This document shows positions 1 through 9,700 of a stretch of DNA of 39,739 bases, one piece after another. This DNA comes from Azolla pinnata. Taxonomy: Eukaryota; Streptophyta; Polypodiopsida; Salviniales; Salviniaceae. The stretch is from the NCBI GenBank assembly GCA_037176905.1, contig JBBBWG010033463.1, positions 1 through 39,739 of the forward strand, in the 5' to 3' direction. The notes beneath the pieces were generated by a model, which had not been told where the DNA came from, searched no databases, and saw nothing but the letters and a program-made list of their open reading frames with translations. Positions within the stretch are counted from its first letter, which is position 1; each line of letters opens with the position of its first letter. Made by a program: the position numbers and the translations under genes.

Positions 1-890
1 CCACTACCTTCCTTCAGGCGCCTTTTCCATCGATGACCTGGCTCTCATTAAATCCATATCGGCCGACCTAGATTCTCTTGCATTCATATCCGCCTACACC
101 AATGGTCGGTCAACCTTGCAGGCCGGATCCCTTTCAGACCTGCTGATCCTCCCGAAGTCGTCTCCACTCCAGATTCTGCCTAGGGACGGTTTTCTTCACG
201 ACACCGCTCCTCCGGACGGGCCTTTGACCATGCTTGATGAAGTCGAGCCGGTCTCGAGCCAGTTTCGGGTCTCTTCCATTCGCGCCGGTGGGGGCACCTC
301 GACCTTCCTTGTCGCAACAGTCCCCGCCCCCGACGAGTCTTTTTCAACCCGTCATCGGTCTCCAACAGGAAGCCCACTTTCTCCCGGTCTCTTACATCCA
401 CCGATTTAACGAACAATAGGACACGACTTGTGTCAAGTACGGCCCGGTCCAGCGCCGAAAGACGTTCGAAGCGTTCTTCAAACTCCCGACGGAGCACCGA
501 CGCGTTTCTCCCCTTTTCGGGTGTCTCCACCCATTCCATGTAGTCTCGCTTCGATAGCCGAAGCGCATCATCAAGCCCGTATTTTTCAAGGAGCCGGCCA
601 TCAAACTCTTCTCAGGTCCGGCTCTCAGCCCGTACCTTGAGCACCTCCACGTGGATGCCCGGCATCGCCACTCAAGGGAATCTGACCAACCGCCTATCTT
701 CCGGAATGTCCCTCATCACCATTTCGGCTCGGTAGGCCTCCAAATAGCTCATGGCGTCCTTTCCACCGAACCGGCCTATTGTGCCGACGATAGATCAATA
801 GCCCTATCGAGGGCGCCTGCGCCTTCACACGCACTCACTATCCGGTCCGCTGCCGAAGCCATGGCTTCTGCAAGATCCGATCCCCTCATC
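1..890 (-). pseudogene. LTR-retrotransposon gag remnant (cut by window edge)
   Basis: Read on the minus strand, this stretch encodes a gag-like polyprotein start. It begins near 886 with an acidic/basic helical segment, followed by a block containing YLEAYRAEMVMRDIPEDRR and a longer block at 539-360 that includes ETPEKGRNASVLRREFEERF and LDTSRVLLFVKSVDVRD. This pattern (a leader, then a helical core ending in an arginine-rich, cysteine-poor tail) is what retrotransposon gag proteins of Ty3/gypsy-type plant elements look like. Several in-frame stops, near 848, 685 and 630, break the frame, so it is a dead copy. It lies directly downstream (minus orientation) of a primer-binding-site-like sequence and an LTR. 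The element continues beyond the left edge, so pol cannot be seen. The gag assignment rests on sequence feel, not a search. Confidence 0.6.
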
Positions 891-911
891 TTCCTATTCC
901 TCTACCGCATG

Positions 912-932
912 TTTCACGTCGGGTTCACCAAA
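912..932 (-). other. Primer-binding site-like sequence of the LTR element
   Basis: Minus strand reads TGGTGAACCCGACGTGAAAC, a few bases after the LTR end. It starts with TGG, the complement of the CCA end of a tRNA, as retroelement primer-binding sites do. I do not assign the tRNA. Confidence 0.55.
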
Positions 933-935
933 ATA

Positions 936-1393
936 TGTCGCGTAACTACGCGCGCGTGTGTAGAATAAGGCGGGACTACGAGGGACTTGGACCGAGGAAT
1001 AACCGAACAGACGGAGGAGCAACACAGAGAGCTCACAACAGAGAACGAATAGTAAACAAGAAGATATATTAGATGACCAAGAATACAACTGGCGAGCCGG
1101 TAAGCGCCGATGCGCTGACACACACACACTCATGCAGAAAACGCAGACAGCAAGATGGAGCTCTTCTGGGAGCACACGGGCTTCCCACGAAGCAGAGACA
1201 ACCGACAGCACTTCGTCCTCCCCCAAAAACGCTATGCCTCTCACCATACCTCCCTCTCTTTTATAGCCCAAGGAAGGAGGTCGTTACAACCCGTTACATC
1301 ATCTTTATTCTCTGTCCTTTCGGACAGATATGCGCCTCGATTTCTTCCTAATGAATGTGTGTCCTAGGATATTCACATTAGCCGACCTACACA
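936..1393 (-). mobile_element. Probable LTR (5' LTR of the minus-strand element)
   Basis: In minus orientation the segment starts TGTGTAGGTC (at 1393) and ends ..GCGACA (at 936), giving TG..CA termini. It contains a TATA-box-like TATAAAAGAGAG at about 1253-1264 in the right place for an LTR promoter. Immediately after it comes a primer-binding-site-like sequence and then gag. The inner boundary is well supported by that junction. The outer boundary at 1393 is a guess, because the partner LTR lies outside the window; 1405 is another candidate. Confidence 0.55.
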
Positions 1394-2300
1394 GTAAATA
1401 TGTACAACTACCAAAACTTGTGCCCACGTGTAAGGACCGGTTCACGCACTCTTTTCGCCAATTCCGCTTAGGGACGGTTTTCTCCACGAAAACATAGCCT
1501 GTCGGCAAAAGGGATAAAATTTTCTTGGACTCGAGAGTGCTAGGCAAGCTTAAAAAAACTCAAGTAGTTGGTCCAACTTGTCTCAATGATTGTGCATCTT
1601 AATTTTCTCTCGTCCATTTAAGCTCCAAACGAGACACCTCTAATAGTGGGCTCGGTCTCATCGCTTATATCAGTCATTCTCTAATCAAATCCGAGCAAAA
1701 TTACTTGACTACTGAAAAAAACATTTTTCATTGTCGTATGGGCTTTTGACAAGTTCCACCCATATCTTCAAGGATCTATCACAAAGGTGGAAACCATCAC
1801 CAACCTTTATTCTCTCTTGTTAATAAGAACCACCCACCAGAACGCCTTTTGCAATTAACTCTCACACTCCAAGAATATAATTTCACCCTATAATATTGCA
1901 AAAGTTTAGATAACAAGGTCGTGAATAGCCTATCCTGTCATGAACAGTAAGTAATGCAATAGCTACAAGTAGATCAAAGTTTTCCCATTCGCCCAAAACA
2001 GCTCGCCATGAACCCCCCCAACGCAATGACCCAACACGACAGTAGATCATTTACTAAGTACAATCATCCAGCCCCAACAAAACACAAGACAAGTTCCTTC
2101 ACATTAACAAAATATTATATCAAGTCGTCAATACCAACCTACCACCACTCATTTATATACCAAGGTACCAAAGCGCTATAAGAAAGTTAGCTTTCAATTT
2201 ACCATGATCATCTCCTCTCTAGCCACTTAAGTTTCCATGAAATTCTCTAGAACTTATGCGCACATTGTTATTGGGTACAAAAGCGCTAAGATGTGTCCAC
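1394..2300. other. Intergenic, no gene seen
   Basis: No convincing coding frame. A short minus-strand segment near 1455-1490 shares a coding-like motif (KTVP) with the gag remnant at about 180-200, so the left part may be further retroelement debris. The rest shows nothing I can name. Confidence 0.4.
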
Positions 2301-2690
2301 CTACATACAGAGATGTCAACTTTGTTAGAGTATCAAAAGAACATCATACAAATTGGACACATTAATGTGCCCCATCATTGTTTCCCAACCTTTAGAGTTG
2401 GTAAGGTTGGATCCACATCAATAGCATACAAGCACATATTGGTTATCCTGGAATACTCGATAAGTTGCTGTGAAGCCGACCATCTACTTACAAAGATATT
2501 AACTTTGTTAGAGTATCAAAAGAACATCACACCAATTGGGCACAATAATGTGCCCCATCATTGTTTCCGAACCTTTCAAGTTTGTGGGTTGGGATTTAGT
2601 GGGTCCATTCCCCACATCAACAGCATACAACAAGCACATATTGGTCATCACGGAACACTTAACACGTTAGTGTGAAACAGACTCTCTACT
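2301..2690 (+). repeat. Two-copy tandem duplication inside the integrase remnant
   Basis: Copy 1 begins ctacatacagagatgtcaac (2301) and copy 2 begins ctacttacaaagatattaac (2484). Both continue with the same ttgttagagtatcaaaagaa and gtgccccatcattgtttcc blocks. Copy 1 lacks about 25 bases present in copy 2 near the core motif. Confidence 0.85.
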
Positions 2691-2970
2691 CTACATGTCA
2701 GCATTGACCAATACACTTGTTATCAGATTAGGGCCCTTAGTTTTGTAATAAGATCGACATGTAACCGCTATCTACTGCATTGGGGATAAAACAAATCTTC
2801 ACTACACTATACCATCCGCAAACAAATGGACTCACCAAACAACTAAACCGAACACTCAAGCAAGTAATAGCCTTGTTCATCGATCCTCCTCACTCCAAGT
2901 GGGACAAGATTTTGATACATGGAGGTCCATTAAAGTCGGATGCAAATAAAAATTCAAACCAAAACAACAA
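2301..2970 (+). pseudogene. Degraded Ty3/gypsy integrase fragment
   Basis: Plus-strand frames, with frameshifts, read like the pol integrase of a Ty3/gypsy element. Near 2585-2660 is WDLVGPFPTSTAYNKHILV, the start of the catalytic core, and near 2780-2920 is YHPQTNGLTKQLNRTLK, the conserved end of the core. The catalytic glutamate normally found in the QTxGxTE block is lysine here (GLTKQ), so the enzyme would be dead even without the frameshifts. The segment 2301-2483 is a second, shorter copy of 2484-2690. No LTR or reverse transcriptase was seen next to it. Confidence 0.75.
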
Positions 2971-3384
2971 TTTTGCATTTAAGCCCTTGGATTTCCATAG
3001 TAGTCTGTGGACTTGAAATTTTAATGAAAAAGTCTTTGAATTTATGAGGATTTTGTTTGGGGTTTTTACTGAAATAAAATAAAAAGAAAGTGAAGGTTTT
3101 AGTCCTTGATTTTCTAAGCATTTTCGTTTTAGTTAATCACTAGTATAACCATAATTAATCTTGAAAATATTATTAATTAAGTAAAAGAATTGAAGTGGTG
3201 CAAGCCATTTGGTATAGCTTGTCTATATGATCAAAGACCAATATTTTTCTGGTAGTTTTATATATTAAATAATAATTTAAAAAATTAATAATTTAGCCAA
3301 AATTTAATTATTGCACACTACTATGTTTTACATATAAACTTATTGAGTTTTGCATTGGCAATGTAAAATAATTATTAACATTAC

Positions 3385-4250
3385 AAAGGGACTTTGTCGA
3401 GCTTACTATTAGTGGCAAGAACTACTTAACTTAGCTGGGAACTAAATTTTGAAATCATATTTAGTACAAAGAACATCCCGAAATGCATTCAAGATCCCAC
3501 TGTTAGGACATCAGCTAATGGCATCCCTGAATTGCCTACTCAAAGTACGAAAAATCAAGAATGTTACTCTCAAGAATGAGTATTTCATTGAAGAAGATCC
3601 AAAACCCCTTCGTGACTCACTAAAAGATCACTATGGCCACTGATAAAGGCCTTGCTCCCAAAAGCAATACATGAGTGGTATCATTTGTGTTTCCAAGATT
3701 TTAAGATTGTACTAAAGCAATATATAAATTCAATCATTCATCGCATTGTCACATGTCTTAAGCTATATGTTAAAAAAAATATTGATATTAACATAATTAA
3801 TAAGACTATATCCGCATTCTATTCCTAATAATAAAAAGGTTCTTAAAAGAATGGTCGGAAGGCTAAAAGGAGTAAGGCTCTTAGAAAATTGGTTAAAAGA
3901 CTAAAAGGACTAATCTAGGCTCTTAAAAGAATGGTTAAAAGGTTAAAAGGACTAAGGCTCTTAGAAGAATGGTGGAAATGATAAAAAAACTTTTTTCAAA
4001 AAGAAATGAGGGAATCTGAATAGGATGCCTAAGAATGGCTCCAATAGTGATAAAATATGGAAAATAGAACCAATTTTGCTTAAGTGTGACAAAAAGGGAC
4101 ATTAGTCTTGCATATGTATATGTCGCACGTCTAAGCATTTTATTGAATTATATTAAGAAGAAGAATCCCTAAAAATATATAAGTCACACTTCACCCATGA
4201 GATTTTAAACTCAAGGGAAAAGATAGCTATCATGAACATTGACAAAGAAG
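3385..4250 (+). pseudogene. Degraded Copia-type gag (UBN2-like) remnant
   Basis: Broken plus-strand frames give FVELTISGKNYLTW near 3392, then LKNEYFIEEDPKPLRDSLKD near 3560-3640 and LLPKAIHEWYHLCFQDFKI just after a stop. This order (a short entry motif, a KNEYxxxEDPxxLWxxLK-like block, then LPKAxxEWxxLxxQDFK) is familiar from plant Copia-type gag domains. Near 4110-4150 a CRTSKHFIELY segment resembles the sequence following the zinc knuckle in the same proteins. Stops and shifts are frequent, so it is dead. Between the two halves lies a short tandem repeat. Confidence 0.6.
3841..3981 (+). repeat. Imperfect tandem repeat, about 40-bp unit, 3.5 copies
   Basis: Units start tcttaaaagaatggt or a near variant at 3841, 3879, 3921 and 3959, each followed by an aaggctaaaaggactaaggc-like half. 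Lengths are 38, 42, 38 and a partial 23. It sits inside the Copia gag remnant. Confidence 0.8.
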
Positions 4251-5315
4251 GTCGAAAAAATGCACAAGACACTTAAATAAAACTCTTGAAAAAGTTTAAT
4301 GATGATAATCTTCTTTAGTTTTATTATGATAATCTTCCTGAATAACAAGCAAAAGAGCTCTATAGGGATATTATAGAAGCCTTGCAAATTATATCTTAAC
4401 TTATTACATTGGGATTATCTTTATTTATGTTATTATATCTTAGCCTATAAATCATTAGATTGCGCATTTAATTTGTGTTTTTTAAAATAACTATAATTTA
4501 TATAAGCTTTATATAAGGTTTGGTTATCTTAATAATAGCTTGAGGTCTATTTTCTATGTTCTATTTAAAGTTTATCTTTGTTGCAAGAACATAAATAGTT
4601 TATTAACTCTATAATATAACAATGTAAATTACTATAGCAATGGAAAACAAGATGGGTCCAGTAGACAAATCTACCACAAATACTAACATTAGAGATATTA
4701 CATACTTCCAAACTTTAAAAAACGGACTAGGAATATTACTACCATTGTAAGCAGCAATGTAAATCTGTAAGTCATTGTGCTTTCCCATAATCAGTGTCGT
4801 GCCCCGCAGCTTCATCAGCTTTGGCATGATTAGGAGCTGCAAAACCACAAGTTAGCTTTTGGCAAGCCAATGTTTTCATTTCATGCAAGGTATTAGTTTT
4901 GCTTCTCATCTCATGTGTTATTGAGACAACAAAAGAGTTTTGAAGCGCATATCGATCAGAGTGAATGATACAAGCAGGCTCAATCAACCAACCTTTCTTT
5001 AGAAGCATAAGCAGGAACCAAACTACGCATTTGTACTGGATACAGTCCTCTAGAACTAATTGGTGTAAGTTGAATCATCGTGTTTTCTTGAATGATGTCT
5101 ACGAGCAACAGCTGAAAGATTAGCCCTGCCAACAAGACCCAAAGTAAAGTCTAATGATGTACAGCCACAGTTTGAAATGCTTTGCACTATGGTTGGGAAG
5201 CTGGAAATTTTCATAACTGAATCCATGCTTACCATGATGAGTTATCTGTTGTAGAATGTGTGCATTAAACAATAGCAGCTCAGTCAAGCTACCCAACCAA
5301 CTGACATTGTCTGCT
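4251..5315. other. Intergenic, AT-rich, no gene supported
   Basis: AT-rich with short frames only. A minus-strand frame at 4772-5008 and a coding-like stretch just upstream of it do not connect through good splice sites. It may include the 3' end of the neighbouring minus-strand gene. Confidence 0.3.
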
Positions 5316-6613
5316 TTAACCGAACTTTCCATCTGTTTTTTTCTTTTTATGCAGCAGATCCACGAAGGCATCTTCTTCCTGATGATGATAATCTGTAAAA
5401 AGTCACAATACACTGTATACTAGGAATGCTGAAGCTATGGAACGACATAAATAACTACTGTATTCCGACAGTATGTATATTCAACACCAATGAAGGTTAT
5501 CAGCAAACCTGGAAAAGTAGCATGCATTTGAGAGATCCATCTCCACACAAGATGAAGTTGCACCGCCAATTCTGCAGCTTTAATCTTCTGCACAAAACGT
5601 GGAAGTTTGGTGTCTACAATCCCACCAACAAACTTGGAAAAATATAGTGATAAAATATAGATGATGAATGTCGAGAGTTGAGAAATTCCTCTCGGAAATC
5701 TGCAGCACCTTGGAAAGGCACAAAAAATAAATGTGAATACATTCCAATACCAGTTCTCAAAAGTAGATAATATACATATCAGAAATCATTTTCACTGAAA
5801 TCATTTCTCAGAACCGATTAATGCTGCTCTATCTTGTCCCCTCTTCTCTTACAGGCTACAAGCAGCCTGATAATTTGGAGTATACCGTCAGACACTGAAT
5901 TCTGAAACATTAGAAGACGATATTAGTACAAGAATGGCTGACCTAGAGACGAAGCTGTGAAAAAAGATGATTATATTCTGGAATCAGTACTCAGAAATAC
6001 ATCATTTTGGCCACTCTCATAAGAGCTTGTCATGTAGATGCACCCTTCAAACAAAGCGTAAATCTTGTGGATTATATAAGCCAGGGAATCGAATTGATCC
6101 AACAGAAACATTAATCATAAGTTAGAAATGCCGGTTTACAGATGAGGACAAAATCCAGCAATGAGAAGAAGATTAACCGACTCTTGTTTTTTTTCTTACA
6201 AGGAAACATTTGTTTCTCAGGAGTCGGATGCACAAAGGTGTATGTTTGTTGATCACAAAAGGCAAATCATTCTTCATAGCAGAATCAGCAAAGCATTCCA
6301 GAATTTCCAACAAATGATTATTTGGTGAAGCAAACTGATGTCGAGCAAATTAACAAATTTTTCATCAGTTTGTCATAGCCACAGTAAGCTTTCCGGTTGG
6401 TGGGCTAGCTCCACTTTACCAATATTTGCAGCAAGAAGATATCACTAGCCTCAAAATCTTCTCTGCCATGTATGTTCATAACTAATTTCGAAGGCAATAA
6501 CTTTTCGAGTTGTGATATTTCGAGCAACATGGCTGACTGTTCAACCAATACTGCCTCTCCTGCTAGGGTTTTTCCAATGTACCTGGCTTTATCACGATTC
6601 CTCCAGTGATCTT
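5316..6613 (-). pseudogene. Unrecognised multi-exon gene, 5' end unresolved, one frameshift
   Basis: Five minus-strand exons with GT-AG borders and matching phases: 6613-6420, 6334-6200, 5901-5853, 5708-5509, 5392-5316 (stop TAA). Exon 1 gives DHWRNRDKARYIGKTLAGEA.. and a leucine-rich helix. Exons 2-3 give LLEILECFADSAMKNDLPF.., CIRLLRNKCFL and SDGILQIIRLLVAC. Exons 4-5 give LPRFVQKIKAAELAVQLHLV and QEEDAFVDLLHKKKK. The leucine-rich, helical look suggests HEAT/ARM-type repeats; that is inference, and I cannot name the family. Exon 4 is 200 nt, one short of what both flanking phases need. The shift falls at or near a T5 run at about 5648, so it is either a real lesion or an assembly error. No start codon fits exon 1: its acceptor needs an upstream exon, yet the IDM1-like stop codon lies only 128 bp upstream. 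It may be a truncated gene or part of a read-through transcript. Confidence 0.6.
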
Positions 6614-6740
6614 CTGTAACAAGAGTACCCTAGAAGAGATTTCTAAACATTTCATGGGTGAATTTTATATAGCTTCAACCATTCAGTTGCTTATACTAGA
6701 ATTTTGTATAGTTTCGGGAAAGATCAACATTCATCTTCTA

Positions 6741-9700
6741 TCAATGCTGAATCTGATTCTTTGGTCTGTGCTCATCATTGTGTATCAATGCCAAGTTCAA
6801 CTCTTTGTTCTGCTCATCATTATGTATCAATACCAAGTTCATTTCTTTGCTCTGCTCATCATTTTGTCTCAGAACTGAATCTGATTCTTGCTTCTTATTT
6901 TGTGTCAGTACTGAATCTAATTCTTTCTTCTCATTTTGTACCCCAGCTGAATCTGATCTTTCCTTTGAGAGAATCTTCTCATTTTGCAAACCACCTAAAT
7001 CCGATATTTCCTCCGAGAGAATCTTCTCATTTTGTGTCCCAGCTAAATCCGGAATTTCCTCCAAGAGAATCTTCTCCTTTTGTGTCCCAGCTAAATCCGG
7101 AATTTCCTCCAAGAGAATCTTCTCATTCAGTATCCTAGCTGAATCTGATATTTCCTTCAAGAGACTCTTCTCATTTTGTGTTCCAGCTGAGTCTGATATT
7201 TCCTTCAAGAAAATCTTCCCATTTTGAGTCCCAATCCCAGCTGAATCTGATATTTCCATCAGGAGAACCTTCTCATTTTGTGTCTCAGCTGAATCTGATA
7301 CATCCTTTGAGAGAATCTTCTCATTTTGTATCCCAGCTGAATCTGACATTTCCTTTGAGAGAATCTTCTCATTTTGTGTAACAGCTGAATCTGATATTTC
7401 CATCGAGAGAATCTTCTCATTTTGTATCCCAGCCGAATCTGATATTTTCATTGAGAGAATCTTCTCATTCTGTGTCCCAGCTGAATCTGATACATCCTTT
7501 GAGAGAACCTTCTCATTTTGTGTCCCAGCTGAATCTGATATCTCCTTCGAGTGAATCTTCTCATTTTGTGTCCTAGCTGATTCTGATATTTCCTTCGAGA
7601 GAATCTTCTCATTTTGTGTCCCAGATGAATCTGATATTTCTTTCTGTTCGGTATTTTCTCCCAGCACTGAATCTAATACTGTCTTGCAGTCCACTATTGT
7701 ATCTGTCTCACAAAATGCCAACAATGGCTTCTGCAGCAACTCTGTTCCAGGAAACATCATCATGCCCAAATCTCTAAGTTCCAACCTCTCAGATGCATCA
7801 TCCAAGGGTCTAAAACCAAAAGCTTGAGTCCATGTATCAAAAAGTTCTGGGATTGCAGGCAAAATGAAGGTGCCCACTTCTAGGGAGCGCAAAAGCTGCA
7901 TCGCAAACAAACTCACAATCCTCAGATTTGTACAATTTTTTATTTCTTTGAAAGAAGAGAATGATAAAAGAATCCACCTCCTCAATAACACCAACAAGAA
8001 GTCTACACATGCCTTGGCGACGATGCGTTTCTCGCGTTCCTATGAGCGGCATTTCAGCCAGACGAGTACCATGAACCCTGTAGAAAAATCAGAAAATATA
8101 GCAATGATTTGAGTGGCTGCACGTTTATAAAACAAGCATGAATTGTTCAACTTTGTACCTTATTGTTGCAACTGAGATAATTTCACAGTCTCGCTCTAAA
8201 ATTGCCGTGTAAAATCCCCCATAATTTAAACGATCAAATTCCAACCTAGCATATAAATATCAAATTCAGTTTATTTGAATCCTTCTACGAGCAACCTTGG
8301 CTTGCAGCTTTCCTCTCAAACTCTATAAAACTTCAAATCAGAGAACAGAAACTACAAGAATATATACAGAAGAATATCCAAAGACTAATGTGAGAAGACA
8401 ATAAGGGGCCACTCATCGACCTAAGCATTCTCATTAATTGCTTGAGTACATCGACTTTTGGTGACACTAAGCAGGCTTGCACACCTATATTTTTATAAGG
8501 TAACCTACATGCACAACTTATGTTCAGCGGACTCCAGAGCTTTGCTGCAAGCATATTTGCTTTACCATTAATATTTCCAGTCTAATATTTAGAGAATTTT
8601 ATTAGACCCTCAATGAGTGACTGAGCAGATAGCTCTTACCCTGTTACATTCATAGCCATGCAAATTGTTCTCCAAACTCGGTTGCATTTGGATAAGAAGC
8701 TTCTCACAATGGAACTGGGTACTATCCAATTATGCCCACATGTTCATAAAGCAACTTAAGGATGGACAACTAGTCCCTACAAATATGTTTGATTACTCCT
8801 TATAGATAGATGGCACCATAGAAGCATTTACATTTTATTGCTCTCCAAGACTTTCTTTTTAGGTGTTTGAGATATTTTTCCTTATAGATAGCACCATAGC
8901 AGCATTTATATTTTATTTCTTTCCGAGCCTTTTTTTTAGGTGTTTGAGATACTGCATCATAGCATGATTGTAACTTGTTTTGTCTCAGAAACCAGTTCAG
9001 CTTCATAAGAAATGTTAAAATTTTCTTCCTCAACCATTTACTTACATTTAATATAGCCTATACTCATGACTGCAGATCAAATGCTGCAAATTAAAATTGA
9101 GATAGGTGGAAGAAATCAAATCCTTGGGACATTACAGTACACAATGTACTAAAACATGAACCAATTAATTGCAAAGACTTACACCCCTCAGATAGAAAGT
9201 TGATTATACAAATCTATGAAACCTTGCCAAAATTTTCCTAAGCAGCAAGTAATGCAGCAGTCAAAGAAACATACCTCCGGTTGTACAAAGCCTGTGTAAT
9301 CATGTCAATGTTTGTCCGTGGATCAACCATGGGATTAAAGCACTCCTCTATGACAAGAAGTGCCACTGCTAGTTTACAATGCTGTTCCACTCTTGCCTTA
9401 ATGTCCACAGGTAGGGCTACATCATCTTCATCTGAACATCGTAATAAACTCCACGACAACCCCCCATCAAGAGGGTGGACAACACCAATGAGTTTCCTCA
9501 AAGTAGAAAAAATCTGCTAACAAGGGTAAGAAAACATCAATTATTGTTCTTATTTGGGAAAAGATGATAAGCTTAACGCATTTTAAGAGTTCAAAATGAC
9601 TTATTAGACTGAGCAAAAGATATCTTGTAAGCAAGAAGTAAAATATTGAACCACAAAGTACAAAATGGCAAGAATCTTATTATCTACTGTTGTGATGTGC

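Noticed and set aside
4772..5085. Coding-like minus-strand stretch with two short frames
   Set aside because: No splice sites or start join them and no family is recognised.
6704..7381. Plus-strand frames of 144 and 149 codons antisense to the 16-residue repeat
   Set aside because: They are the antisense of a coding repeat; the minus frame is continuous with the GNAT exon.
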